DNA of 64,000 nucleotides. Source: Myxocyprinus asiaticus (taxonomy: Eukaryota > Chordata > Actinopteri > Cypriniformes > Catostomidae). Positions 44,390-55,966 of the stretch are shown piece after piece (position 1 is the stretch's first letter; each line of letters starts with the position of its first letter). Under the pieces are notes generated by a model, which was given only the letters and a program-made list of their open reading frames with translations, was not told where the DNA came from and did no database searches. Where the stretch lies: assembly GCF_019703515.2 (NCBI RefSeq), contig NC_059374.1, forward strand, positions 19,203,095 to 19,267,094. Reading direction: 5' to 3'. Made by a program: the position numbers and the translations under genes.

Positions 44390-45445
44390 TGTTTCTGAAG
44401 ATTTTCAACAAATCATATCAGCAGTGATTCATCAAACACTAATTAAATGATGGAGAAGAGAGTTTTCACCTGGCATATATCCAGATGCGCATGTAGTCAA
44501 GTGCACTTTTGGCATGTTTAAGAGAGATGCTTTACAGCATCACTTTTTTGTTGCCAAGATTTGACTCCCTGCCAGATTCTGACTCCCCACTATGTGATTG
44601 TCCCTTATCCCTAAAGCTCATCCCTACCCCCACCCCTAACCCTAACCATAATTGGTCCCTACCATTAAAGCCCATCCCTACACCTACCCCTAAACATAAG
44701 GATATAGGGAGTCAAAATTCGGCATGACACCGGCAGGGTGTGTAAAATACAGTGGTCTGCGGCATCCTGCACTATGTATGCTCCGTATCGGCCTGCATGA
44801 TCAAAATTGTGCATGCGAATTACATTCAGCAGCGTTTTTGTGGCCGTGTTTGCGCCGTTGCCTGATCTGCATAATTAGGTTTTGTCATTACGTGCCATTT
44901 AGAAAAAATGGCACGTAATGTCTGAGTAAGGGGTTCTTGGCTAGTTTAAGCTTCAATGAGCCCCAGACCTAATGCCATTTTAGTCAAAGGCTATGCGAGA
45001 CTAGGTTTTTCAATCTCCATAATTATTAACAATTTGTTAACACATTTTATAAAATCATGTTCATGAGGTGTACAAACAAGGTGCTTCCATTACAAACTTT
45101 GGGGCACATTCACCAAGAATGAACTGTACTTGTTTTTAATGCACTCGTTTAGTGCCCTATTCACTAAAGGAATAATGCAGATCAGGCAACAGCACAAACG
45201 CACCCACCAAATTGCTGCTGAACGCAATTTGCGCATGCAATTTTGATCTTGCAGACCGATACGGAGCACTATATAGTGCAGGATGGCATAGACCACTGTA
45301 TTTTACACACCCTGTGATCCAGACACCTAAATCATCTCTTAAACATGCCAAAAGTGCACTTGACTACACGCGCACCTGGATGTATGCCAGGTAATAAGGC
45401 TCTTCTCCATCATTTGATTAGTGTTTGATGATTATTGAAAATATT
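44390..45445. repeat. Large foldback element
   Basis: The left arm (from about 44400, with AAGTGCACTTTTGGCATGTT) and the right arm (to about 45440, with AACATGCCAAAAGTGCACTT) are inverted. Inside each are paired TACAGTGGTCTGCGGCATCC / GGATGGCATAGACCACTGTA and CGTATCGG / CCGATACG. The arms are 350-500 bp around a centre near 44940-45090. Short ORFs inside are mirror images and not genes. Confidence 0.88.
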
Positions 45446-45737
45446 TTCAAAATAAGATTACAATAAATAAAACTTTCAATAAAATAAATTACAATTGAAA
45501 ACACATTTTTATGTGTGTTTTCTGTGCAAATGCAGGAGACCATTATTTAAATATTTTTTCCCACGTCGGCCTATTGAGTACCCCTGTATTATACCATAAT
45601 CAAAGGCCGACGTAGGAATTTTTTTTTAAAATAATGGCGCAGTCTCAGCGAGCACAGAAAACACAAAGATTTGTTTTCAATTTTTATTTATTTGATTTAA
45701 TTGATTTTTTTATTGTAATCTTATTTTGAAAAGATTT
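45437..45737. repeat. Second palindrome abutting the first
   Basis: Arms of about 150 bp: AAATAAGATTACAATAAA near 45447 matches inverted TTTATTGTAATCTTATTTTG near 45715, and CCCACGTCGGCC / GGCCGACGTAGG flank the centre at about 45580. The outer edge starts where the larger foldback ends. Confidence 0.85.
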
Positions 45738-45744
45738 TCAACAA

Positions 45745-46050
45745 TATTTAAGTCAGGAGACCTCAGAGCATAGTAATACCTCGACTCTTTTCTCCTTAAA
45801 CCATTTTTCAGTTGACATTGCCTTGTGTTTGGGATCATTGCCTTGTTAATCAACCCATGCTTCATCTTTAGCGACTGAAGGTGGGATGTGGGAGGCCTTT
45901 TACCAATACCTCTCGATGCTGGATTGCATTCATATGGCCTTCCACCTTCTCCAGAGCTTCAGTACCCGAAGAAGACATACACACCTCCGAACATCAATGA
46001 ACCTCCGCTGTGCTGCAGTGTTCTTTGTTTACCAAACACTGTTGCTGATT
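45745..46050 (-). pseudogene. Tc1/mariner-like transposase fragment
   Basis: Inverted words such as GGCAATGATCCCAAACACAAG (NDPKH region in translation) on the minus strand with several frame breaks. No TIR pair found. A short decayed remnant. Confidence 0.4.
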
Positions 46051-46452
46051 ATGGCCATACAATTAAAAAAAAAATACTTTTGTTTAATATGACCATGCAA
46101 ATATTATCCAAGAATGAAACTGGTTTATACAAATACTCTTTTTATTATGATTTATTTATAATTTTTATGATACATACAGGGTGGAAAACAGGAAAAAATA
46201 AATAAATAAATGTATAAATTAAAATTAAAATAAATAAATAAAAAACAAAAAATTGAACAAAAGGGAGACAATGGTAATAATAATAATTAAAAAAATATAA
46301 ATATATAATCAGATTAGTACATGATACTAAATATTTCACTGTACAAACACAGCTAAACAAATCTGTAGGTGCACTATGCAACATATTGTCCCGATGATGA
46401 TGTAGCAGCAAAGCATTCTGTGCCTGGGGTGGGGGAAGGTTAATCAGCAAAA

Positions 46453-46566
46453 TTAATTAACAGACTTCGGGAGGAGCATGTTAATTTTAATCTGACAAAT
46501 CACAGCCCGCGAGTAGGAGTATATAAGCCACTGCTTATCTGCTTCCTGTGACAACTCTCTTGACAT
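46453..46566 (+). repeat. Split direct repeat A1
   Basis: GGGAGGAGCATGTTAATTTT... AGTATATAAGCC... CTCTCTTGACAT; repeated as A2 with a handful of base changes. Confidence 0.9.
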
Positions 46567-47609
46567 GACAGTCTTTCCGGCATTCAGCCCTGCCCATTAC
46601 CCACGAACAGACCCAGGCAGTCGGATCATCGGATGCAACTTCGCTGCAAAGCATTCGCCTTTATCAGAACAGCTCTTTCATCCAAACAATCTTTATCCAA
46701 CGTTATCCAACAGAAGCTGCCACAGCAGCTCATTTGTTTTTTGCAGTATTGACGGCTACCACATTAAGTGTTATATTTTTTTACTGTCTTTATTTCTATG
46801 CTCCATTCGCCAAAGCAGTTCATAGCATGAAGTTGCTTCTGCAAACTCGCAAACTCTGTTTACATGTGAAACAGCTCTCCACGACTGCTCATATGTTCTC
46901 TTATCTAAACTTTCCACCCGGAATGGTCCATTGCCTCCGCGAAAGGGCGTCGTTCCGGCTTCATGCCATTCGAGTTCCATTACAGTTCCATTATTATTCG
47001 AAATCGAGAGAAACAAAGATGAACCATTTCAACCCCACCAGCGTTTTTTAATCTGGTTCTTCTGCACAGGTGATTCCTGTCAGCCTTATTATCTCACCGC
47101 GCAGCTCGTTTAGGGCGTGCTCTATTCAGCGATTGTTCGTCATCTTCTAACATGAATATCATGTTTCTCCCTCCAAAGTACCCTTCGGAGCATGATTTAT
47201 TCCTTTCTGAACACAGTGGCATTCATGCAATAGCGAACTCCTTCCAATCGACCGATACTCTAATTACAACTTCTTTCCAAACCAATGCAGACATTTTAGC
47301 GCCAGCTCGCTGCCACGCAGCACTCTCTCTGAACATTCCACAGCCCCACTGCAGTTATACACAGCCTCTGACCAAAAAGACATGAGCTGAATTCGGCTCT
47401 GCAAGAGGTGAATCACGCATTGCGTCCCAACTCATTCATAATCATCCTGCAACGTGTCTCGCCTCCTCTCAGCATTCGAGCTCGTCCCGCCGCACAGCCC
47501 CGATAACACGAAGCAAGCGCTGCTACAAACTTCCGCTCATTTCTACACTATAACATGACTTTCCCTCCACCCGTCAGGACAAACGCTTCACACAAGTAAA
47601 ATAAAATCA

Positions 47610-47990
47610 GTTTCTCATGCATTTCTGTATGCACTGTAGAGCTGCAACTCTCTTTATTCCTAGATCATTTAATGCTGTTCACACCTATTGCTATGTGATG
47701 CATTTCCTATGCAAGACATATATTGTACAGCAGGTGGCAGTCATACTCTTAAGGAGCGAATGACCACAAGTGAATCCTTCAATAAAGATTGCAAGTCCAT
47801 TTCTCCTGCATATCAATATGCAGTACAGAGCCAAAGTTCTTTTATTTCTCAGATCATTTTATGCTGTTTTTTTCACATTGTTTATTAAGATGTATTTCCC
47901 AGCACATTTCTCCTGCATTTCTGTTTGCATTGCAGAGCTGTAGCTCTCTTTATTCCTAGATCATTTATGCTGTTGGTCACATTGTTTCTA
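47610..47990. repeat. Three degenerate ~100 bp tandem units
   Basis: Three segments begin with CTCCTGCAT/CTCATGCAT and continue GTATGCA.T....GAGC, CTCTTTATTCCTAGATCATTT and TATGCTGTT, starting near 47617, 47797 and 47906. They lie inside the Ngaro-like element. Confidence 0.7.
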
Positions 47991-48419
47991 AATGTTACTA
48001 ATATTTATTTTCTCTTCTATCTAGACTTATGCTTTCCCTTCAAATAAGCATTAGCAGCCTAAGGTTACCCCTCTACCGGTGCAAGTGCAGCCCACACTCC
48101 AGTGGCCATGGATCTAACTTTTCACAGATTTCTTAGGGTTGTGAAATGTAAGTTTTACCTAAATATGAATATTTTGTTGTTTCTACAGAAACGCTTGAAA
48201 TTGTGCCATCCGCAAGGGTTTCACCAATATTACTTCTAGCGGGTCTCTACGAGAGCCCATCTAATATCCCTTCCACGAGGATTGTTCACAGGTTTTCCTC
48301 TTGCTTTCACTATCTAGGTATCACTTCAAGACTTCATCGTTACCTTCCAAGGAGTCAAAGACGGCAAACATTTAAGCTGCTAGAAAGCACAACTGCGGTG
48401 CTCCTACCATTGGCTCAAA

Positions 48420-48600
48420 TCATCCCTAAGCAGCACAAATGGGCTGTACAGGTGCCACAACCGTGGCGTCTTCTTGGGCCATACGACAAATGCCTCCGAC
48501 ACCGCAAAGTAGCACAAACGTGCCGTACAGGTGCCACAACTTCGGCGTCATTCCTGCAAACAGCACAAATGCACTGTCCAAGCACCGCATTCATGAGCCT
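48420..48600. repeat. Degenerate tandem repeat (GCACAAA..GTACAGGTGCC)
   Basis: Repeated words AGCACAAA, TGTACAGGTGCCACAAC and GGCGTC occur two to three times in 180 bp. Confidence 0.6.
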
Positions 48601-48699
48601 CTTTTCCTCTCATCAAAAGTCTAGGGGTGTAGCTCATAAATATATATACACACACATCACAAATCACAATTCGGCAAGGTTCTCTACTCGGCGCCACCC

Positions 48700-48810
48700 A
48701 CCTTTCGAATGCAGGGTGGGCTCTTCCGTTTGGATGCAGCGTGAACCTACGCAATACGGTTTTCCTGTTCGAATGCAGTATGAGCTCTCCCATTCAAGCG
48801 CATTGGTGGT
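48700..48810. repeat. TTCGAATGCAG-type repeat cluster 1
   Basis: Units of about 30-35 bases with consensus near GTTCGAATGCAGNGTGAGCTC; about three here. The same unit recurs near the other end of the element. Confidence 0.65.
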
Positions 48811-48969
48811 GCAGTAATCTTAAGAGCCTTTTAGCATTTCCCGTTAACCTTCGCATTGGCATTTTCTTCGCTCATGGTTAAAACGATCCCAACAATAGAT
48901 AGAGCTTGATATAACCTTCAAAATAAATTTTGTTTCCTTATAGGCATGCATAAATGTAATAAAACCATA

Positions 48970-49370
48970 TGTGCCCCACTTGATACTGCAGCTGCAGTGC
49001 CCCACCAGATAATGTGCCGCAGCGCCCGCCCATGCTCAATACTGCCAAAGCATCACCCGCATACTCTAGATAATGCCACAACAGCACCCCTTTCGGCTTT
49101 TGATATTGCCACAGTAGTGCCCCGCCATGACAAACATAATAAAGCTGTATTCTTAACTAACCTTTTGCTTCCCTTACAGACGTATATAAAGGTAATACAT
49201 TTACGTATTCCTAACTAACCATTTGCTCCCCCTACAAGTAAATACAAACCAACCTTTGCTTCCCTTACAGGTGTTGATAAATCTAAAAGTCATTTGTGCC
49301 CTACTTGATACCACAGCAACAGTGCCCCACCACCTGACACTGCCATAACAGTGCCCCGCCCATGCCAAAT
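48970..49370. repeat. ACTGCCACAGCAGTGCCCC-type repeat
   Basis: A diffuse repeat with GATACTGCAGC...AGTGCCCCACC, AATACTGCC, GATATTGCCACAGTAGTGCC and ACACTGCCATAACAGTGCC, at irregular spacing. Confidence 0.6.
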
Positions 49371-50249
49371 GTGTGTACGGCGAGTTATTTCTGTTTTCTC
49401 CACAGGCACTTTCAATTCTTAAGTTCCATAAATTTATATATGTGCATCTACAGCAATATAAACACTGCAGTGCTCCCACAGGAGCCCCTTTACCATGCCT
49501 CCAAATATTCAATCCACTGTGGCAACAGTACTCTAAACTCTGCTCCCGCAGGAGGCCCACTTACGCTACAGCCGCAACAGCGTTTTACCATGCTTCCACT
49601 GAAGCCCTTTGTCTTCGCTTCTCAGCAGCTGCAACGAGCATTAAAGGAGATGGCGGTCACCACCACCTCCTGTTTTTTCAAAGCACAATATTTCCCCGTC
49701 TCTGGGTAGACTATTGAGTGAGGCTACCTCCGCAAGGCAGCCGATCTGACAGTATACCTATGGTACAACTCCCGACGGCCGTTCACAGGTCCTACAATCT
49801 AAACTTTCCACCATGATGCGCTTCCTGACTCCTCCTCCATGTGATGCATGACCTTACCAACGAGCTTACGTCATCCCTCTCATGAGTGCACATCACAGAG
49901 ATGTACGGAAGTGAACATTTGTTGTTAAAAAGTATATAAGTATTGTTTTGTTTCTCAAAATTATCACTTGTTTGCATTCAGAAGAACTTTATTTGTCGAC
50001 TGGAGTCGTGTGTATTATTTTGATGCACCCTAAATATGCATTTTGGACCGTCAATAAATGGAGTACATTCACTTGTATTGTTTAGAGGAGGAGGCCTGAA
50101 ATGAAATCCTAAAAGTCTTAAATTCTGTTTTGATGAAGAAAGAAACTCAGATACATCTTGGATGGCCTGAGGGTGAGTAAATTGTCAGCAAGTGTTCATT
50201 TTTGGGTGAACTATTCCTTTAACAATGGTTCTATTATCCATTTCACCAT

Positions 50250-50925
50250 TCATAAACCAATTCAAAGGCATTTAACCAGATACCACCAAAGGCTATCTGA
50301 GTGGAGTCTTTTTCCATAAATTGTATTCAGCAAGTCCACCCCAGCAATCAATAACCCCCAAATTTTTTCTGCTCATTAAACGCTTAGGCACCAGAATGCC
50401 TCTAATCATCGATATCTTAACAAATGCCTAACCACCCTCCGCCTTGTTTACCATTCAGTAAACACAGCTTGCACACTCGATGCAATGTTTATCCTAGCCT
50501 TTTCAACTTTATGCATTGCTCAGAAATCACTATCAATACACAGTTCGCATTGTGATCCCAACATTCATCCCACCTTCACAGACCTGCAAATTATAGACAA
50601 ACAAAACAATCAGACTCTTCAGTAAACAAAGCAAACAGATCAAGTTAAAAGGGGCATTCGATTTACATTTTCAACTTGTACACCCCCATCCAACCTTACC
50701 AATCTAAGTCCCCTCTTGATCAGCTATTCGCCAATGATGATAACCACGCAGCTTCAAGATTCTGGTTCAGAAAGCACCTCAAATCAGTCCTCCTCCAATC
50801 TGGCATCCTGGCCAAACAACAAATTCAATCTCTCGGTCGCTGGTCCTCAGACACATATCACAGCTACACAAGATCCAATCATTTCCACATCAGGAAAGCT
50901 CATCAATCACTAATCAGCTAATCCC
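50250..50925 (+). pseudogene. Ngaro/DIRS-type tyrosine recombinase remnant
   Basis: The last open part (50676-50921) reads SRFWFRKHLKSVLLQSGILA then QSLGRWSSDTYHSYTRS. It matches the C-terminal catalytic region of YR retroelements, with the final tyrosine in TYHSYTR but with the H-S-F-R-I-G segment deleted between ILA and IQSLGRW. Upstream, about 50250-50670 shows more recombinase-like words (YLSG, LLIKRLGTR) broken by several stops. Confidence 0.7.
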
Positions 50926-51093
50926 CCTATCAGTATCACCTGTCTCTACACTCATGTCACCACCCACCGTCTTCTCGATACATCCTACATGCACGCACGC
51001 ATATGTGTACGTGTATGCATGTATGTGCGCAGGTGTGCGTACGTATATGTACATGCGTGTGTGTGCTTATATGTGTGTATATATATGTATATA

Positions 51094-52119
51094 AACTCAG
51101 CAAAAAAAGAAAAGTCCTCTCATTTTCAACTGCTTTTTTTTCAGCAAACTTAACATGTAAATATTTGTATGAACATAAAAAGATTCAACAACTAAGACAT
51201 AAACTGAACAAGTTTCACAGACATGTGACTAACAGAAATTGAATAATGTGTCCCTGAACAAAGGGGTATCAGGTCAGTATCTGGTGTGGCCACCAGCTGC
51301 ATTAACTACTGCAGTGCATCTCCTCCTCATGGACTGCAACAGATTTGCCAGTTCTTGCTGTGAGAAGTTACCCTGCTCTTCCACCAAGGCACTTGCAAGT
51401 TCCCAGACATTTCTGGGGGGAATGGCCCTAGCCCACACCCTCCGATCCAACAGTTCCCAGACGTGCTCAATGGGATTGAGATCCGGGCTCTTTGCTGGCC
51501 ATGGCAGAACACTGACATTCCTGTCTTGCAGGAAATCATGCAGAGAACGAGCAGTATGGCTAGTGGCATTGTCATGCTTGAGGGTCATGTCAGGATGAGC
51601 CTGCAGGAAGGGTACCACATGAGGGAGGAGAATGTCTTCCCTGGAATGCATAGCATTGAGATTGCCTGCAATGACAACAAGCACAGTCTGATGTTGCTGT
51701 GACACACCGCACCAGACAATGATGGACCCTCCACCTCCAAACTGATCCCGCTCCAGAGTACAGGCCTCTGTGTAACGCTCATTCCTTCAATGATAAACGT
51801 GAGTCAACAAAACCGCGACCGCGAGCAGGGACCCTGGGCATCTTTCTTTTGGTGTTTTTCAGAGTCAGTAGAAAGGTCTCTTTAGTGTCCTAAGTTTTTA
51901 TAACTGTGACCTTAATTGCCTACTGTCTGTAAGCTATTAGTGTCTTAATGACCATTCCACAGGTGCATGTTAATTAATTGTTTATGGTTCATTGAACAAG
52001 CATGGAAAACATTGTTTAAACCCTTTACAATAAAGATCTGTAAAGTTATTTGGATTTTTACAAAATTATCTTTAAAATACAGTGTCCTGAAAAAGGGACG
52101 TTTCTGTTTTTGCTGAGTT
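51094..52119 (-). mobile_element. Tc1-like transposon, AACTCAGCAAAA family, shortened
   Basis: Ends AACTCAGCAAAAAAAGAAAA and the inverse TTTCTGTTTTTGCTGAGTT, each beside TA. At 1.03 kb it is shorter than an intact member. The transposase is on the minus strand and only its second half is present. Inserted inside the Ngaro-like element. Confidence 0.92.
51274..51790 (-). pseudogene. Tc1-like transposase, C-terminal half
   Basis: The frame 51705-51274 (143 residues) has the second catalytic Asp in LKHDNATSHTARSLHDFL and the catalytic acid in SPDLNPIEHVWELLDRR, and ends GGHTRY. The N-terminal DNA-binding half and the first Asp are missing or in broken frame beyond 51705. Confidence 0.9.
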
Positions 52120-52129
52120 TATATTTAAA

Positions 52130-52490
52130 TTAGAGTACTCCCATTCGAATCGCAATAAGAGCCCTCCTATTCAAATTCTGCATGAGCCCACCTATGTTCA
52201 CATGTATAGTGGGCTCTTCCTTTCGAAGCGCTGAGTGGGCTTTTCCGTTCGGATGCAGAGTGGACCTGGGTTCGGATGCATGCTGGGCTTACCCGTTGGA
52301 ATGCCGCAAGCTAAACCACTCTCTCTTTAGAGCAGTCTCCCATTTGAATCACAGCGTGAGCACTCTCTTTCGAACACAGCACAAGCCAACTCTCATTCTC
52401 ACCTTCCCTGTTTGAATGCCGTGAGCCCATCCACTTCTATGATGAGTGGTGGTCTCCCGTTCAAATCGCAGTGTAGCCTCTCTCGACCAG
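52130..52490. repeat. TTCGAATGCAG-type repeat cluster 2
   Basis: Around ten degenerate units of about 30-35 bases (GAGCCC-TCCYRTTCGAATCGCAGNGTGRGC), the same family as 48700-48810. Confidence 0.75.
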
Positions 52491-52672
52491 CCATCGTACG
52501 CGCCTTCAAAAACAAATGTGTAAAGCGCTCCCTCTATATAGTTTTTTTGGGGGAAGAACAAGTTTTCAGAAATATCCGCTAAGCCAATTTACCAAATTGA
52601 ATTTTTGCCAGCTCGCTGTCCTAAATACTTCCTGTCATAGTCATGGTACTGATCTTTCACCACCTTTTTTGG

Positions 52673-52792
52673 TGGGTAATCAGGACTCGAGTCGAGTCTT
52701 GAGCTCTGAGCCCTCCAGTATACGGACAGCAGGCCAGATATGTTTACCACTTCAACACAAGATTGCATTACCATAACTACTGAAATTGAGTT
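52673..52792 (+). repeat. Split direct repeat B1
   Basis: GGGTAATCAGGACTCGAG... CCTCCAGTATACGGACAGCA ... CACTTCAACACAAGATTGCA. It abuts or overlaps A2 by two bases. Confidence 0.9.
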
Positions 52793-52905
52793 AATGAACA
52801 GATGTTTGGGAGGAGCATGTTAATTTTAATCTGACAAATCACAGCCTGCGATTAGGAGTATATAAGCCGCTGCTTACCTGCTTCCTGTGACAACTCTCCT
52901 GACAT
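52791..52905 (+). repeat. Split direct repeat A2
   Basis: Second copy of 46453-46566; includes AGTATATAAGCCGC. Confidence 0.9.
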
Positions 52906-52966
52906 CCCACCTCCATCCCATCTCCACCTATTCTCTAGATTCATTATTTATCTAAATAAGTCCAGG

Positions 52967-53083
52967 GGGTAATCAGGAGTCGAGTCTCGAGCTCCGAGCC
53001 CTCCAGTATACGGACAGCAAGCCAAAAATGTTTACCACTTCAACACAAGATTACATTAACATACAAACTACTGAAATCAAGTT
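52967..53083 (+). repeat. Split direct repeat B2
   Basis: Second copy of 52673-52792; its end at 53083 marks the element boundary, after which LINE sequence begins. Confidence 0.9.
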
Positions 53084-53925
53084 GCAGGGTGTGTACATAT
53101 GCTAGAAAAGGCTTCCAGATTTTAGAGAATGATGTGTTGGGTCGATGGAAGGAATAATTTTTTCGAGTCTAATGAAATACAAGGCATCCTTTATCCATTG
53201 AGAATGTGATGGTGGATGAGGGTTTTTCCAATTGAGTAAAATTTGTCATCTAGCCAGCAATGTGAGGAAAGCATAAAGTCCATGAAATAATGGGGTAGCA
53301 AGTGACCAGCGGGCAGGACACCAAACAGGCCAATGATAGGCGAGGGCAGAATATTAGAGGAGATTATGACTGAGAGAGAGTTGAAAACTGAAGATTAGCA
53401 TGACTGGGCCAGAGTGACACCTATCGCAGTCAGGGTTGATGGCAAGGTTAATACGAGCCAGTCTGCTCTTAGACCAGTTTGCTCTATGAACAACCTTACA
53501 TTGCAACACTCCATGTCTAGCACAAACAGAAGAGAAGTGGACCCGGTTAAGAATTTCTCCCAGGTCTCTTAGTCTATTTCTGTTCTACGGTCTTGGGACC
53601 AAATGATACGGAGAGAGTCATTAGTTAAAGACTAAAGAGAGGAAATATCACTATATAATCTTAAAATAGACCCTCTAAAACAAGGGTTGACACTAAGGAT
53701 AGTGTCTATTTCGAGAATGGTGGTTTATCAGGGAAAATAGGAAAATGTTTACACATAAAGTCTCATGTCTGTAGATATCTAAAGAAGTGATTATTGGGAA
53801 TGTTGAATGAATGGGTTAGCTGGATAAAACAGCCAAAAGTCCCGTCAATATACAGGTCAGCAAAGGAAAAAAGCCCATGCTTCAGTCAAGAGGCGCACGC
53901 AGCATCCAGGGTGGAGGGAGGAGTA

Positions 53926-55471
53926 CAGGTGCATCTCAATAAATTAGAATGTCGTGGAAAAGTTCATTTATTTCAGTAATTCAACTCAAATTGTGAAACT
54001 CGTGTATTTAATAAATTCAGTGCATACAGACTGAAGTAGTTTAAGTCTTTGGTTCTTTTAATTGTGATGATTTTGGCTCACATTTAACAAAAACCCACCA
54101 ATTCACTATCTCAAAAAATTAGAATACATCATAAGACCAATAAAAAAACATTTTTAGTGAATTGTTGGCCTTCTGGAAAGTATGTTCATTTACTGTATAT
54201 GTACTCAATACTTGGTAGGGGCTCCTTTTGCTTTAATTACTGCCTCAATTCGGCGTGGCATGGAGGTGATCAGTTTGTGGCACTGTTGAGGTGGTATGGA
54301 AGCCCAGGTTTCTTTGACAGTGGCCTTCAGCTCATCTGCATTTTTTGGTCTCTTGTTTCTCATTTTCCTCTTGACAATACCCCATAGATTCTCTATGGGG
54401 TTCAGGTCTGGTGAGTTTGCTGGCCAGTCAAGCACACCAACACCATGGTCATTTAACCAACTTTTGGTGCTTTTGGCAGTGTGGGCAGGTGCCAAATCCT
54501 GCTGGAAAATGAAATCAGCATCTTTAAAAAGCTGGTCAGCAGAAGGAAGCATGAAATGCTCCAAAATTTCTTGGTAAACGGGTGCAGTGACTTTGGTTTT
54601 CAAAGAACACAATGGACCAACACCAGCAGATGACATTGCACCCCAAATCATCACAGACTGTGGAAACTTAACACTGGACTTCAAGCAACTTGGGTTATGA
54701 GCTTCTCCACCCTTCCTCCAGACTCTAGGACCTTGGTTTCCAAATGAAATACAAAACTTGCTCTCATCTGAAAAGAGGACTTCGGACCACTGGGCAACAG
54801 TCCAGTTCTTCTTCTCCTTAGCCCAGGTAAGACGCCTCTGACATTGTCTGTGGTTCAGGAGTGACTTAACAAGAGGAATACGACAACTGTAGCCAAATTC
54901 CATGACATGTCTGTGTGTGGTGGCTCTTGATGCCTTGACCCCAGCCTCAGTCCATTCCTTGTGAAGTTCACCCAAATTCTTGAATCGATTTTGCTTGACA
55001 ATCATAAGGCTGCGGTTCTCTTGGTTGGTTGTGCATCTTTTTCTTCCACACTTTTTCCTTCCACTTAACTTTCTGTTAACATGCTTGGATACAGCACTCT
55101 GTGAACAGCCAGCTTCTTTGGCAATGAATGTTTGTGGCTAACCCTCCTTGTGAAGGGTGTCAATGATTGTCTTCTGGACAACTGTCAGATCAGCAGTCTT
55201 CCCCATGATTGTGTAGCCTAGTGAACCAAACTGAGAGACCATTTTGAAGGCTCAGGAAACCTTTGCACCATATTCTAATTTTTTGAGATAGTGAATTGGT
55301 GGGTTTTTGTTAAATGTGAGCCAAAATCATCACATTTAAAAGAACCAAAGACTTAAACTACTTCAGTCTGTGTGCATTGAATTTATTTAATACACGAGTT
55401 TCACAATTTGAGTTGAATTACTGAAATAAATGAACTTTTCCACGACATTCTAATTTATTGAGATGCACCTG
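53926..55471 (-). mobile_element. Tc1-like transposon, CAGGTGCATCTCAATAAATT family, near intact
   Basis: TA at both ends (53924-53925, 55472-55473). Inverted repeats of about 205 bp carry a repeated CTAATTTNTTGAGAT word at outer and inner edges, the IR/DR arrangement. At 1546 bp it is standard full length. The two sides of the LINE it entered rejoin directly. Its transposase has only one visible lesion. Confidence 0.95.
54205..55206 (-). pseudogene. Tc1-like transposase with a single premature stop
   Basis: The ATG at 55206 (MGKTADLTVVQKTIIDTLHK) opens a 334-codon frame that stays in phase to the stop at 54205. The only break is TAG at codon 23 (HKEG*PQTFIAKEAGC), which looks like AAG to TAG. 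HTH around 25-45, GRKKCGRKR basic motif, first Asp in VLFSDESKF, second in FIFQQDLAPAHTA, Glu in SPDLNPIENLWG (DD34E), ends KGAPTKY. A 266-codon open frame starts at Met 55005 after the stop, but lacks the DNA-binding region. Confidence 0.93.
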
Positions 55472-55966
55472 TATATAGGAGATGACAAGGGGGTGGCCTG
55501 AAGTCCAAAGGGGCACAAAACTGGGACTGAGACTGTTTATTACTAATACATTATTTGAGTATTTCAATGCAGAGAGTGTGGCTGTGAGACAAAGAAGGGT
55601 AGGGAAGAGAGCTTGCAAGAAGCGTTTTCAATAAGGAGCCAGGAATGGAGTGTCTCACAACTGTACGCGTAGTGCCAATGCAACATAGAACGCATATTTG
55701 CTGACCAGTAATAGAATAAAACATTAGGGAGACTAAGACCGCCCTTTTGTTTTATTTTTTGCAGGATACTTTTATGAATCCGTGGGGTTTTATTGTTCCA
55801 TATAAACTGAGAGATAGAGCTGTCAAGGGTGTGATAAAAGACTTTGGGATGAAAATAGGGAGGCACTGAAAAAGCTATATCAATTTTGGGAGTACATTCA
55901 TTTTAATGTAGTTAATCCTACCGGCCAGAGACATAGGAAGAAAAGACCAACACTTGAAATCTTTAG

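Larger units (their letters stand above)
46453..53083 (+). mobile_element. Ngaro/PAT-like retrotransposon with split direct repeats
   Basis: Order of repeats: A1 (46453-46566) ... B1 (52673-52792) - A2 (52791-52905) - B2 (52967-53083), the A1-B1A2-B2 arrangement known from Ngaro and PAT tyrosine-recombinase retroelements. A carries TATATAAGCC as a likely promoter. A decayed recombinase end lies at 50250-50925. I found no reverse transcriptase, so this is a non-autonomous or deeply decayed copy. The interior holds several degenerate tandem repeats and a later Tc1 insertion (51094-52119). Confidence 0.75.

Noticed and set aside
44509..45394. Paired ORFs on both strands at 44509-44918 and 45090-45394
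   Set aside because: They are mirror translations of the two arms of a foldback element.
48203..48817. 204-codon frame as a gene
   Set aside because: Lies in the degenerate tandem-repeat interior of the Ngaro-like element; residues follow the repeats and show no domain.
47610..49370. CRISPR array
   Set aside because: Repeats are degenerate, irregularly spaced and in vertebrate DNA; no constant repeat/unique spacer pattern.
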